Shown here piece by piece: positions 34,892-44,212 of a stretch of 64,000 nt of DNA. Positions within the stretch are counted from its first letter, which is position 1. The number at the start of each line of letters is the position of its first letter. The notes under the pieces were generated by a model, which was not told the DNA's origin, did not search any database, and saw only the letters and a program-made list of their open reading frames with translations. The position numbers and the translations under genes were made by a program. Source of the DNA: Bradyrhizobium sp. 21 (GTDB taxonomy: Bacteria > Pseudomonadota > Alphaproteobacteria > Rhizobiales > Xanthobacteraceae); contig NZ_JADPJG010000028.1 in assembly GCF_023073335.1 (NCBI RefSeq), positions 1 through 64,000 of the forward strand, in the 5' to 3' direction.

Positions 34892-35002
34892 TTGGCGATG
34901 GGGCCGCCCGGCAAGGGCCCGTGGCGACTACGGAGTTATCTCGGTGCCCGCATGTGCTAGCAACGCCGGGACCGAGACATCCCAATTCGGCCGGGGCAAG
35001 CG

Positions 35003-35095
35003 ATGACCACCTTCAACCGCATCTTCACGACGGAGCGTCTGCTCCAGATCATCATCATTCTGGCGGCAACGGTCGCGATGAAGCTGATGGGCTGA
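35003..35095 (+). CDS. Possible 30-residue membrane peptide
   Basis: A short frame starts at an ATG with GGGG about six bases upstream. It encodes a basic N-terminus and a hydrophobic helix (LLQIIIILAATVAMKLMG). It ends 12 bases before the convergent cbbR stop. Length alone makes this uncertain. Confidence 0.35.
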   Translation: MTTFNRIFTTERLLQIIIILAATVAMKLMG

Positions 35096-35106
35096 CGGCC
35101 TCCCGC

Positions 35107-36084
35107 CTATCGCGCGCCGAGTTCGGGCACGTCGGGCAGATAGTTCGACCCCTCCGACCCCAGAAAATCGAACATTGCCTGCGCCGGCGGCAGCAGCACC
35201 TTGTCGCTGCGGCGGATCACGTACCATTGCCGCACGATCGGCAGACCTGCGACATCGAGCACGATGAGCCGACCCTCGGTGAGCTCGTGGGCTACGGTGT
35301 GGGCCGAGATGAAGGCGATGCCGAGGCCTGCGATCACGGCCTGCTTGATGGTCTCGTTGCTGCTCATCTCCATGCCGATGATCGGCTCGAGATCCGACTT
35401 CTGGAACATGCCCTCCATCAGCGTCCGCGTGCCCGATCCCGGCTCGCGGGTGAGGAAGGTCTCGTGCACGAGGTCGGTCAGGCTGAGGCCGGAATCCTTC
35501 TCCAGCCAGTGCCCCTTGCGGGCGACGATGATGTGCGGATTGCGCCCGAGCTGGCGGACGTCAACGCTGACGTCGGCCGGTGGCCGACCCATCACCGCGA
35601 AGTCGAGGTCGTAGCCGTGCATGGCCTCGCGGATCTCCTCGCGATTGCCGATGGTGAGCTTGATCTCGATCTTCGGATGCCGCTTCGAGAATGCCGCGAT
35701 CGCGTGCGGCACGAAATATTTCGCGGTCGAGACCGCGCCGAGATGCACCGTGCCGCCGGTTCGCCCGGCAAGCAGGTCGAGGGCGCCCTGGCAGTCGGCG
35801 ATTGCGGCCTCGACGCGCTCGGCGAGCGCAAGCACCTCCTTGCCGGCCCCGGTCAGCAGCATGCCGTCGCCGGTTCGCTGCACCAGCGGCAGGCCTGCGA
35901 GATCCTGAAGCTGGCGCAGCTGCTGGGTGACGGCCGGCTGCGTCAGCCCGAGCTGGCTCGAGGCTGCCGTCACGCTGCCCTTGGCCGAAAGCGCCGCCAG
36001 CGAACGGAGCTGCCGGATCGTGAGATGCCGAAGCTGCGCCGCCGGGTGGCCGGGTCCATTATAAGATAATTCTTTGGCACTCAT
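35107..36084 (-). CDS. cbbR: LysR-type regulator of the Calvin-cycle operon
   Basis: The 325-residue protein has an N-terminal winged helix-turn-helix (IRQLRSLAALSAKGSVTAAS, then QLGLTQPAVTQQLRQLQDLA). The effector domain contains VHLGAVSTAKYFVPHAIAAF and FLTREPGSGTRTLMEG, both typical of CbbR. It is divergent from cbbF, which is the classical arrangement for CbbR activating cbb operons in response to metabolites such as RuBP, ATP or NADPH; which effector acts here is unknown. The 121-base intergenic region is the expected binding site. Confidence 0.95.
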   Translation of the reverse strand: MSAKELSYNGPGHPAAQLRHLTIRQLRSLAALSAKGSVTAASSQLGLTQPAVTQQLRQLQDLAGLPLVQRTGDGMLLTGAGKEVLALAERVEAAIADCQGALDLLAGRTGGTVHLGAVSTAKYFVPHAIAAFSKRHPKIEIKLTIGNREEIREAMHGYDLDFAVMGRPPADVSVDVRQLGRNPHIIVARKGHWLEKDSGLSLTDLVHETFLTREPGSGTRTLMEGMFQKSDLEPIIGMEMSSNETIKQAVIAGLGIAFISAHTVAHELTEGRLIVLDVAGLPIVRQWYVIRRSDKVLLPPAQAMFDFLGSEGSNYLPDVPELGAR

Positions 36085-36205
36085 TATGAATAGAAATTTT
36101 CCTTATTAAGCCACGCCTGTCAATCTCATCGTTGTTGGGACTGACCGCACCGACCTCCAACAGGGAGGGAACTGGACGCGGCGCCAGCGAAGGGGATGGA
36201 CGCAG
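36085..36205. promoter_or_regulatory. cbbR-cbbF divergent control region
   Basis: The AT-rich part near cbbR (36085-36112, with TTATGAATAG and CCTTATTAAG) contains T-N11-A spaced, partly inverted sequence of the type bound by LysR regulators. The remainder is GC-rich with AAGGGGATGG as the cbbF ribosome site. Exact CbbR half-sites and promoters cannot be fixed by eye. Confidence 0.55.
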
Positions 36206-37243
36206 ATGACCGGGCAACTCAGGCTGGACGACCACCTTCAACGGTACTCCGAGACCGCACCCCATGCGCTGGCCGTGGCCGCCGCAGTCGATGCCATTGC
36301 CGCGGCCGCGATCGAGATCACCGATCTGATCGCCACCGGAGACCTCGCTGACGCATCGGGGCTGACCACCGGCCGCAACAGCGACGGCGATCTCCAGCGC
36401 GATCTCGACGTCCAGGCCGACGCCATCCTGCGCCGCTGCCTCGACAAGCTGCCGGTCGCGGCGCTGGCCTCGGAAGAGATGCGCGAGCCGCAGATCGGCG
36501 ATCGCGCGGCCAAGATCTGCGTCGCGATCGATCCGCTCGACGGCTCCTCCAACATCGACATCAACATGACCGTCGGCACGATCTTCTCGATCCTGCCCGC
36601 GCCTGATGATCTCGCGCTCGCCTTCCATCAACGCGGCTCTGCGCAACTCGCGGCGGGGTTCGTCACCTATGGTCCGCAAACCTCGCTGGTGCTGACGCTC
36701 GGCGACGGCGTCGATATCTTCACGCTCGACCGCAAGGCGGGCTGCTTCCGCCTGGCGCGCAGCGCCGTGCAAATCTCCGAGACGTGCGAGGAGTTCGCGA
36801 TCAACGCCTCGAACCGCCGCCATTGGGAACAGCCCGTCCGTGCCTTCGTCGACGAATGTCTCGCCGGTGTCGAGGGGCCCGCCAACCACAATTTCAACAT
36901 GCGCTGGATTGGATCGCTGGTTGCCGAGGCCTATCGCATCCTCACCCGCGGCGGCGTGTTCCTCTATCCCTCCGATGCACGGCCCGGCTATGGCGACGGC
37001 CGCCTGCGCCTCACCTACGAGGCGCACCCGATGGCCATGATCATCGAGCAGGCCGGCGGCTCCGCTTCGACCGGGCGCGAGCGCATCCTCGACCTGTCAG
37101 CGCAGAGCCTGCACCAGCGCGTGCCGCTGATCATGGGCTCGAGCAACGAGGTGCGGCGCGTCGAGGAACTGCATTGCGATCCGCTGCTGGTCGCCAGCGT
37201 CTCCGCGCCGCTGTTCGCGCGGCGCGGCTTCTTCCGGCAGTGA
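36206..37243 (+). CDS. cbbF: Fructose-1,6-bisphosphatase, class I
   Basis: The 345-residue enzyme hydrolyses fructose-1,6-bisphosphate and, in the Calvin cycle, often sedoheptulose-1,7-bisphosphate as well. The class I metal-binding signature DPLDGSSNIDINMTVGTIFS is present, with the later substrate-binding NFNMRWIGSLVAEAYRIL and GGVFLYPSD segments. The length is normal. It is the first gene of the operon and lies 12 bases before cbbP. Confidence 0.95.
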   Translation: MTGQLRLDDHLQRYSETAPHALAVAAAVDAIAAAAIEITDLIATGDLADASGLTTGRNSDGDLQRDLDVQADAILRRCLDKLPVAALASEEMREPQIGDRAAKICVAIDPLDGSSNIDINMTVGTIFSILPAPDDLALAFHQRGSAQLAAGFVTYGPQTSLVLTLGDGVDIFTLDRKAGCFRLARSAVQISETCEEFAINASNRRHWEQPVRAFVDECLAGVEGPANHNFNMRWIGSLVAEAYRILTRGGVFLYPSDARPGYGDGRLRLTYEAHPMAMIIEQAGGSASTGRERILDLSAQSLHQRVPLIMGSSNEVRRVEELHCDPLLVASVSAPLFARRGFFRQ

Positions 37244-37255
37244 GCGAGGCGACCC

Positions 37256-38131
37256 ATGTCCAGGAAGCATCCGATCATCTCCATCACCGGCTCCTCCGGC
37301 GCCGGCACCACCTCGGTCAAGAAGACCTTTGAGCAGATATTCTTCCGCGAGAAGGTCAACGCGGCCTACATCGAAGGCGACGCCTTCCATCGCTACGATC
37401 GCGCGGAAATGCGCACGCAGATGGCAAAGGAGGCCGATCGCGGCAACAGGCATTTCAGTCATTTCAGCCCCGAGACCAATCTGTTCGAGGAGCTGGAGCG
37501 GGCGTTCCGCGACTATGGCGAGACGGGCACGGCGACGACGCGGCACTATGTCCACGACGCCGAGGAAGCCGCGCTGCATGGAGCGGCACCCGGCACCTTC
37601 ACCGAATGGGAACGGCTGCCGGAGAGCTCCGACCTGTTGTTCTACGAGGGCCTCCACGGCGCCGTGGTCACGGACAAGGTCAATGTCGCCCGTTATGCCG
37701 ACCTGAAGATCGGCGTCGTGCCCGTCATCAATCTCGAATGGATCCAGAAGCTGCACCGCGACCGCAGCGCGCGCGGCTATTCGACCGAGGCCGTCACCGA
37801 CACCGTCCTGCGGCGGATGCCCGACTACATCCACTACATCTGCCCGCAGTTTTCCGAGACCGACATTAACTTCCAGCGCGTGCCGACGGTGGACACGTCC
37901 AATCCGTTCATCGCGCGCTGGATTCCGACGCCGGACGAATCGATGGTCGTGATCCGCTTCAAGAACCCGCGCGGCATCGATTTTCCGTATCTGCTCTCGA
38001 TGCTGCCGCACAGCTGGATGTCGCGCGCCAATTCCATCGTATGTCCCGGCGCGAAGCTCGACCTCGCGATGCAGCTGATCCTGACGCCGCTGATCATGCA
38101 GCTGATCGAGCGCAAGCGAAACCTGAAGTGA
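37256..38131 (+). CDS. cbbP: Phosphoribulokinase
   Basis: The 291-residue enzyme phosphorylates ribulose-5-phosphate to RuBP, the substrate of RuBisCO. The nucleotide-binding loop is ITGSSGAGTTSVKKTFEQIF, the proteobacterial form of the P-loop. EGDAFHRYDRAEM and FYEGLHGAVVTD, which contain substrate and metal-binding residues, follow. It belongs to the short, octameric bacterial class. It is 12 bases after cbbF and 16 before cbbT. Confidence 0.96.
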   Translation: MSRKHPIISITGSSGAGTTSVKKTFEQIFFREKVNAAYIEGDAFHRYDRAEMRTQMAKEADRGNRHFSHFSPETNLFEELERAFRDYGETGTATTRHYVHDAEEAALHGAAPGTFTEWERLPESSDLLFYEGLHGAVVTDKVNVARYADLKIGVVPVINLEWIQKLHRDRSARGYSTEAVTDTVLRRMPDYIHYICPQFSETDINFQRVPTVDTSNPFIARWIPTPDESMVVIRFKNPRGIDFPYLLSMLPHSWMSRANSIVCPGAKLDLAMQLILTPLIMQLIERKRNLK

Positions 38132-38147
38132 GCAAGGGGAGGATCCG

Positions 38148-40169
38148 ATGAACATCTCCGTCCACGCCAAAGCCGACCTCACCGCGGTCACGCATGGCGA
38201 TCTCGCCAACGCGGTTCGCTTCCTCGCGGTCGATGCCATCGAGTCCTCGCAGTCCGGCCATCCCGGCCTGCCCATGGGCATGGCCGACGTCGCGACCGTG
38301 CTGTTCTCGCGCTTCCTGAAGTTCGACTCGGCGCATCCGAACTGGCCGGATCGCGACCGCTTCGTGCTGTCGGCGGGCCATGGCTCGATGCTGCTCTATG
38401 CACTGCTGCACCTGACCGGCGGAGCCGTCAGCCTCGACGACATCAAGGCGTTCAGGCAATGGGGCTCCAAGACGCCGGGGCATCCGGAATACGGCCACAC
38501 GCCCGGTGTCGAGATGACGACCGGTCCGCTCGGGCAAGGGATTGCGACGGCCGTCGGCATGGCACTCGCGGAGCGGATGGCCAATGCGCGGCATGGCGAG
38601 GGCCTCGTCGATCACTTCACTTATGTGATCGCCGGCGACGGCTGCCTGATGGAAGGCATCAGCCAGGAGGCGATCTCCCTCGCCGGCCATCTCGGGCTCG
38701 GCCGCCTGATCGTGCTGTTCGACGACAACGGAATCTCCATTGACGGGCCCACGTCGCTTGCGACCTCGGACGACCACCTCGCACGCTTTGCCGCCTCCGG
38801 CTGGTCGGCGCGCCGGGTCGACGGGCACGATCCCGAAGCAGTTGCGCAGGCGATCGCGGAAGAGCGTGACACCGCAAAGCCGTCGCTGATCGCCTGCCGC
38901 ACCATCATCGGTTATGGCGCGCCGGATCGGCAGGGTACCGAGAAGGCGCATGGCGCGCCGCTCGGCACCGAGCAGACCGCGGCGGCGCGGCGGACGCTTG
39001 GCTGGGACTATCAGCCCTTCGTGGTGCCGATTCCCGTCGCGAAGGCATGGCGGACAATCGGGCAGCGCGGACAGGTCGCACGTCTCGCCTGGCTCGACCG
39101 CTACGAAGGCGCGACGCCCGAGCAGCGCGATCTGTTCGTCGAGCGCAAGGCTGTTGCGCTGCCGGGCGCCTATGCACTCGCTGCGGCGAAACTGCGCGAG
39201 CGCTTCACCAGCGAGCGGCCGAAGCTGGCGACGCGGCAGGCCTCGCAGCAGGTGCTCGACGGCATTGCCGGGACGATCCCCGGCCTGGTGGGCGGCTCGG
39301 CGGACCTCACTCATTCGAATCTGACCCACGCCAAGGCGCAAGTCCCGGTCACGCGCGACGCGTTCACCGGCAACTACATCCACTATGGCATCCGCGAGCA
39401 CGGCATGGCGGCTGCGATGAACGGCCTGGCACTGCACGGCGGCTTCATTCCCTACGGCGGCACCTTCCTGGCCTTCTCCGACTACAGCCGGCCCGCAATC
39501 CGCCTTGCGGCCTTGATGCGGTTGCGCGTCATCCATGTGATGACCCATGACTCCATCGGGCTCGGCGAGGACGGGCCGACGCATCAACCGGTCGAGCATC
39601 TCGCGGCGCTGCGGGTGATTCCAAATCTGCTCGTGTTCCGCCCGGCGGACGCGGTAGAGACACTGGAGGCCTGGGATTGCGCGCTTGATGCGGAGGATCG
39701 TCCTTCCGTGCTCTGCCTGTCGCGCCAGGCGCTCCCGACATTCCGCAGTGATACAGGCGCAAGGAATCACGTGGCGCGAGGCGCGTATCTCGTGGTCACG
39801 CCGGACGGCGGCCGCGACGTGACGCTGATCGCAACTGGCTCCGAGGTTTCCATCGCGCTGGAAGCCGCGCGCCTGCTCGCGGCCGAGCACATCAGCGCCG
39901 CCGTGGTCTCCGCGCCGTGCTTCGCGCTGTTCGAGGAGCAGCCGGACGACTATCGCGCCGCCGTTCTCGGCACCGCGCCACGGGTTGGCATCGAGGCGGC
40001 AGTCGTCGGCGATTGGCATCGCTGGATCGGCACTGAGGGCGAGTTCGTCGGCATGCGTGGCTTCGGCGCCTCGGCGCCGGCACCGGTGCTCTACCGCGAA
40101 TTCGGCATCACGCCGCAAAGCATTGCGGAAGCCGCCCGACGGGCGATCGCCCGCGCTCGCAAGCAATAG
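38148..40169 (+). CDS. cbbT: Transketolase
   Basis: The 673-residue enzyme moves two-carbon units between sugar phosphates, using thiamine diphosphate, in the RuBP-regenerating branch. Visible are the N-terminal SGHPGLPMGMADVATVLFSR, the ThDP/metal motif GDGCLMEGISQEAISLAGHL ending at DDN, the His in GPLGQGI, and the central pyrimidine-domain block ANYIH-like GNYIHYGIREHGMAAAMNG with THDSIGLGEDGPTHQP. GGGGAGGATCCG precedes the ATG. Confidence 0.95.
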   Translation: MNISVHAKADLTAVTHGDLANAVRFLAVDAIESSQSGHPGLPMGMADVATVLFSRFLKFDSAHPNWPDRDRFVLSAGHGSMLLYALLHLTGGAVSLDDIKAFRQWGSKTPGHPEYGHTPGVEMTTGPLGQGIATAVGMALAERMANARHGEGLVDHFTYVIAGDGCLMEGISQEAISLAGHLGLGRLIVLFDDNGISIDGPTSLATSDDHLARFAASGWSARRVDGHDPEAVAQAIAEERDTAKPSLIACRTIIGYGAPDRQGTEKAHGAPLGTEQTAAARRTLGWDYQPFVVPIPVAKAWRTIGQRGQVARLAWLDRYEGATPEQRDLFVERKAVALPGAYALAAAKLRERFTSERPKLATRQASQQVLDGIAGTIPGLVGGSADLTHSNLTHAKAQVPVTRDAFTGNYIHYGIREHGMAAAMNGLALHGGFIPYGGTFLAFSDYSRPAIRLAALMRLRVIHVMTHDSIGLGEDGPTHQPVEHLAALRVIPNLLVFRPADAVETLEAWDCALDAEDRPSVLCLSRQALPTFRSDTGARNHVARGAYLVVTPDGGRDVTLIATGSEVSIALEAARLLAAEHISAAVVSAPCFALFEEQPDDYRAAVLGTAPRVGIEAAVVGDWHRWIGTEGEFVGMRGFGASAPAPVLYREFGITPQSIAEAARRAIARARKQ

Positions 40170-40182
40170 CAGGAGAATCATC

Positions 40183-41268
40183 GTGGCCCGTATCACCCTT
40201 CGCCAACTGCTCGATCACGCCGCGACGCACGGATACGCGGTGCCGGCGTTCAATATCAACAACATGGAGCAGGGCATCGCGATCATGCAGGCGGCAGCCG
40301 AGGTCGATGCGCCCGTCATCATCCAGGCCTCGCGCGGTGCGCGCAGCTATGCCGGCGACTTCATGCTCTCGCACATGATCGACGCGCTGGAGCGGACCTA
40401 TCCCGACATCCCGCTCTGCATGCACCAGGACCACGGCAATGACGAAGCGACCTGCGCGTCCGCGATCGCGCACGGCTTCACCTCAGTGATGATGGACGGC
40501 TCGCTCAAGGCCGATGCCAAGACGGCGGCCGACTACGACTACAACGTCGCGATCACCCGTCGTGTCGTCGATCTCGCGCATTGGGTCGGCGCCTCCGTCG
40601 AAGGCGAGCTCGGTGTGCTCGGCTCGCTCGAGCATGGCGGCGGAGAACAGGAGGACGGCCACGGCGTCGAGGGCAAGGTCAGCCACGACCAGTTGTTGAC
40701 GGATCCCGACCAGGCGGTCGATTTCGTCCGCGCTACCAAGGTCGATGCGCTCGCCATCGCGATGGGCACCTCGCACGGCGCCTATAAGTTCAGCCGCAAG
40801 CCCGATGGTGACATCCTGGCGATGCGGGTGGTCGAGGAGATCCACCGCCGGCTGCCGAACACGCATCTAGTGATGCATGGCTCATCGTCGGTGCCGCAGC
40901 CGCTTCAGGACATGTTCAACCAGTTCGGCGGTGAGATGCCGCAAACCTGGGGCGTGCCGGTGGAAGAAATCGTTCGCGGCATCAAGAGCGGCGTCCGCAA
41001 GGTCAATATCGACACCGATTGCCGCCTCGCGATGACCGCGGCATTCCGAAAAGTGGCCGCGCAAACGCGCTCCGAGTTCGATCCGCGCAAATTCCTCAAG
41101 CCCGCGATGGACGCGATGCGCGATCTTTGCCGCGATCGGTTCGAGCAGTTCGGCACCGCGGGGCACGCCAGCAAAATCAAGGTCATTCCCTTGAGCGAGA
41201 TGGCGCGGCGCTACCGAGCCGGCGAGCTCGATCCGCGCGCCCACGCCCGCGAGCCAGTCGCGGCCTAA
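40183..41268 (+). CDS. cbbA: Fructose-bisphosphate aldolase, class II
   Basis: The 361-residue zinc enzyme joins dihydroxyacetone phosphate with glyceraldehyde-3-phosphate (or erythrose-4-phosphate). The N-terminus VPAFNINNMEQGIAIMQAA, the zinc and catalytic HQDHGNDEATC segment and the HGSSSVPQ block are typical of the CbbA branch. The GTG start has AGGAGAA just upstream. A longer in-frame upstream extension overlaps cbbT and is rejected. cbbL follows after 31 bases. Confidence 0.95.
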   Translation: MARITLRQLLDHAATHGYAVPAFNINNMEQGIAIMQAAAEVDAPVIIQASRGARSYAGDFMLSHMIDALERTYPDIPLCMHQDHGNDEATCASAIAHGFTSVMMDGSLKADAKTAADYDYNVAITRRVVDLAHWVGASVEGELGVLGSLEHGGGEQEDGHGVEGKVSHDQLLTDPDQAVDFVRATKVDALAIAMGTSHGAYKFSRKPDGDILAMRVVEEIHRRLPNTHLVMHGSSSVPQPLQDMFNQFGGEMPQTWGVPVEEIVRGIKSGVRKVNIDTDCRLAMTAAFRKVAAQTRSEFDPRKFLKPAMDAMRDLCRDRFEQFGTAGHASKIKVIPLSEMARRYRAGELDPRAHAREPVAA

Positions 41269-41299
41269 TCATTCAGAGAGAGAAGAGCAGGAGAGAGCC

Positions 41300-42760
41300 A
41301 TGAATGCACACGCAGGAACCGTCCGCGGCAAGGAAAGATATCGCTCAGGCGTGATGGAATACAAGCGCATGGGTTATTGGGAGCCCGACTATTTGCCAAA
41401 GGACACCGATGTCATCGCGCTGTTTCGCGTCACACCGCAGGAGGGCGTCGATCCGATCGAGGCGTCAGCCGCGGTCGCCGGCGAATCCTCGACTGCGACC
41501 TGGACGGTGGTGTGGACCGATCGCCTGACCGCGGCAGAAAAGTATCGCGCAAAATGCTACCGCGTCGATCCGGTGCCGGGCACGCCGGGCTCGTACTTCG
41601 CCTACATCGCCTATGACCTCGACCTGTTCGAGCCAGGCTCGATCGCCAATTTGTCGGCCTCGATCATCGGCAACGTGTTCGGCTTCAAGCCGCTGAAGGC
41701 GTTGCGGTTGGAGGATATGCGTTTCCCGGTCGCCTATGTGAAGACCTTCCAGGGGCCGGCCACCGGCATCGTGGTCGAGCGCGAGCGGCTCGACAAGTTC
41801 GGTCGGCCGCTGCTCGGCGCAACGGTCAAGCCGAAGCTGGGGCTTTCCGGCCGCAACTACGGCCGCGTGGTCTACGAGGCGCTGAAGGGCGGGCTCGACT
41901 TCACCAAGGACGACGAGAACATCAACTCGCAGCCATTCATGCACTGGCGCGACCGCTTTCTCTATTGCATGGAGGCGGTGAATCGCGCCCAGGCGGCCTC
42001 CGGCGAGGTGAAGGGCACGTACCTGAACATCACCGCGGGAACGATGGAGGACATGTACGAGCGCGCGGAGTTCGCCAAGGAGCTCGGGTCGTGCATCGTC
42101 ATGATCGACCTCGTGATCGGCTACACCGCGATCCAGTCGATGGCGAAGTGGGCGCGGCGCAATGACATGATCCTGCATCTGCATCGCGCCGGTCACTCGA
42201 CCTATACGCGCCAGAAGAGCCATGGCGTGTCGTTCCGCGTCATCGCCAAATGGATGCGGCTCGCCGGCGTCGACCACATTCATGCCGGCACGGTTGTCGG
42301 CAAGCTCGAGGGTGATCCCAACACCACGCGTGGCTACTACGATGTCTGCCGCGAGGACTTCAATCCGATGAAGCTGGAGCACGGCCTGTTCTTCGACCAG
42401 AACTGGGCAAGCCTGAACAAGATGATGCCGGTGGCGTCCGGCGGCATCCATGCCGGCCAGATGCACCAGCTGCTCGATCTGTTGGGGGAGGACGTCGTGC
42501 TGCAATTCGGCGGCGGCACTATCGGTCACCCCATGGGCATCGCGGCCGGCGCGATCGCCAACCGCGTGGCGCTGGAAGCGATGATCCTCGCCCGCAATGA
42601 GGGGCGGGACTACGTCCATGAGGGCCCGGAGATCCTGGCCAGGGCGGCGGAGACCTGCACGCCGCTGAAGGCGGCGCTCGAAGTCTGGAAGGACGTCAGC
42701 TTCAACTATCAATCCACCGACACGCCGGACTTCGTGCCGACCGCGCTGGAAACCGTTTGA
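41300..42760 (+). CDS. cbbL: RuBisCO large subunit, form IC (red type)
   Basis: The 486-residue subunit fixes CO2 onto RuBP. Catalytic Lys177 lies in GATVKPKLGLSGRNYGR, and the Lys to be carbamylated, Lys203, in GGLDFTKDDEN. The loop 6 segment GTVVGKLEGD is intact. The extended N-terminus and the pairing with cbbX mark the red-type, form IC enzyme of proteobacteria. It needs the small subunit encoded 11 bases downstream and the CbbX activase. Confidence 0.98.
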   Translation: MNAHAGTVRGKERYRSGVMEYKRMGYWEPDYLPKDTDVIALFRVTPQEGVDPIEASAAVAGESSTATWTVVWTDRLTAAEKYRAKCYRVDPVPGTPGSYFAYIAYDLDLFEPGSIANLSASIIGNVFGFKPLKALRLEDMRFPVAYVKTFQGPATGIVVERERLDKFGRPLLGATVKPKLGLSGRNYGRVVYEALKGGLDFTKDDENINSQPFMHWRDRFLYCMEAVNRAQAASGEVKGTYLNITAGTMEDMYERAEFAKELGSCIVMIDLVIGYTAIQSMAKWARRNDMILHLHRAGHSTYTRQKSHGVSFRVIAKWMRLAGVDHIHAGTVVGKLEGDPNTTRGYYDVCREDFNPMKLEHGLFFDQNWASLNKMMPVASGGIHAGQMHQLLDLLGEDVVLQFGGGTIGHPMGIAAGAIANRVALEAMILARNEGRDYVHEGPEILARAAETCTPLKAALEVWKDVSFNYQSTDTPDFVPTALETV

Positions 42761-42771
42761 GGAGACATGAG

Positions 42772-43179
42772 ATGAAATTGACTCAAGGTTGCTTCTCGTT
42801 CCTGCCCGACCTGACCGACGACCAGATCACCAAGCAGGTGCAATATTGCCTCGCCAATGGCTGGGCGGTGAATATCGAGTTCACCGACGATCCGCATCCC
42901 CGCAACACCTATTGGGAGATGTGGGGCCTGCCGATGTTCGATCTTCAGGACGCCGCCGGCGTGATGATGGAGCTCGCCGAATGCCGCAGAGTATATGGTG
43001 ACCGTTACATTCGCCTCTGCGGATTCGATTCCAGCCACGGCTGGGAATCGGTGCGGATCTCGTTCCTGGTCAACCGGCCGCCGCAGGAGGCCGAGTTCGA
43101 TCTGGTGCGGCAGGAGGTGGGGGGACGCGCGATCCGCTACACCACCGTGCGCCGGCCGGCCGCGCACGCTCCGACTTAA
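42772..43179 (+). CDS. cbbS: RuBisCO small subunit, form IC
   Basis: The 135-residue subunit caps the L8S8 holoenzyme. It begins KLTQGCFSFLPDLTDDQITK and contains NTYWEMWGLPMFDL. The C-terminal extension (VNRPPQEAEFDLVRQE onward) is the beta-hairpin tail typical of red-type small subunits. GGAGA lies upstream of the ATG. Two strong RNA hairpins follow before cbbX. Confidence 0.97.
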   Translation: MKLTQGCFSFLPDLTDDQITKQVQYCLANGWAVNIEFTDDPHPRNTYWEMWGLPMFDLQDAAGVMMELAECRRVYGDRYIRLCGFDSSHGWESVRISFLVNRPPQEAEFDLVRQEVGGRAIRYTTVRRPAAHAPT

Positions 43180-43195
43180 GTCATCCTCCTCCGCG

Positions 43196-43266
43196 CGGAG
43201 CACTCCCTGCTCCGTTTCCTTGGCGGACCACTGCTTCGCCGCATTCCCCCGCGGCGAAGCTCTTTT
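43196..43266 (+). terminator. Double hairpin between cbbS and cbbX (terminator/attenuator or processing signal)
   Basis: The first stem is CGGAGCA (43196-43202) paired with TGCTCCG (43208-43214). The second is GCTTCGCCGC (43233-43242) paired with GCGGCGAAGC (43251-43260), followed by TCTTTT. The second has the form of an intrinsic terminator but lies inside the operon, 14 bases before cbbX. It may reduce read-through so that cbbLS is expressed above cbbX, or protect the 3' end of cbbLS mRNA. Confidence 0.75.
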
Positions 43267-43279
43267 CTTCGAGGTGCCC

Positions 43280-44212
43280 ATGCTTGATGTCCCTCATGCG
43301 ACGACCGATGAAACTAGCGAGACCGGTTTCGATCTCCGCAAGGAGGCCGAGGCGGCCGGGATCACCGGCACGCTGCAACAGCTCGAGCAGGAGCTGATCG
43401 GCTTGAAGCCGGTGAAGAGCCGCGTGCGCCAGATCGCATCGCTGCTTCTGATCGAACGCATCCGGCAGCGGGCTGGCCTGGCCTCGTCGCCGCCGACACT
43501 GCACATGTCATTCACCGGCAATCCCGGCACCGGCAAGACGACCGTCGCGCTGCGCATGGCAAAGATCCTGCACGGCCTCGGCTTCGTGCGGCGGGGGCAG
43601 GTGATCTCGGTGACGCGCGACGATCTCGTCGGCCAGTATATCGGCCACACCGCGCCGAAGACGAAGGAGATATTGAAGAAGGCAATGGGCGGCGTGCTGT
43701 TCATCGACGAGGCCTATTATCTGCATCGTCCCGACAACGAGCGCGACTACGGCCAGGAGGCGATCGAGATCCTGCTCCAGGTGATGGAGAACCAGCGCGA
43801 GGACCTCGTCGTCATCCTCGCCGGCTATGGCGAGCGGATGACGAGCTTCTTTGCCTCCAATCCCGGCTTCCGCTCGCGGATCGCGCACCACATCGACTTT
43901 CCGGACTATGCGGAAGCCGAGCTGCTCGTCATCGCCGAACTGATGCTGAAGGAGCGCGGCTATCGCTTCTCGGCGGCGGCGCGCGAGGCTTTCGACAAAT
44001 ACATCGCGTTGCGCCGAACGCAGCCGTTCTTCTCGAATGCGCGCTCGATCCGCAACGCCATCGACCGCATCCGCCTGCGGCAGGCCGATCGTCTGGTGTC
44101 CGATCTCGACCGCATGCTCGACATCGCCGACCTCGAAACCATCGATCCCATGGACGTCCTGGCGAGCCGCGTTTTCAGCGGCGGCGCCGACGCGCGGAGT
44201 GAGAAACCATGA
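43280..44212 (+). CDS. cbbX: Red-type RuBisCO activase CbbX (AAA+)
   Basis: The 310-residue AAA+ protein pulls on the large-subunit C-terminus to release inhibitory sugar phosphates. It has Walker A GNPGTGKTTVALR, Walker B VLFIDEAYYL and the Arg-rich sensor region SNARSIRNAIDRIRLRQADR. The ATG at 43280 follows GAGGTGCCC; upstream in-frame sequence is non-coding and overlaps cbbS. Its stop overlaps the start of cbbE (ATGA). Confidence 0.96.
   Translation: MLDVPHATTDETSETGFDLRKEAEAAGITGTLQQLEQELIGLKPVKSRVRQIASLLLIERIRQRAGLASSPPTLHMSFTGNPGTGKTTVALRMAKILHGLGFVRRGQVISVTRDDLVGQYIGHTAPKTKEILKKAMGGVLFIDEAYYLHRPDNERDYGQEAIEILLQVMENQREDLVVILAGYGERMTSFFASNPGFRSRIAHHIDFPDYAEAELLVIAELMLKERGYRFSAAAREAFDKYIALRRTQPFFSNARSIRNAIDRIRLRQADRLVSDLDRMLDIADLETIDPMDVLASRVFSGGADARSEKP

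Noticed and set aside
38094..40196. A 700-codon minus-strand frame over cbbT
   Set aside because: It lies antisense to a clear transketolase with ThDP motifs; the encoded sequence has no recognisable fold and is Arg-rich.
43181..43279. A long in-frame extension of cbbX back into cbbS
   Set aside because: The gap between cbbS and cbbX is occupied by two hairpins, and the ATG at 43280 has a ribosome site and family-like N-terminus.
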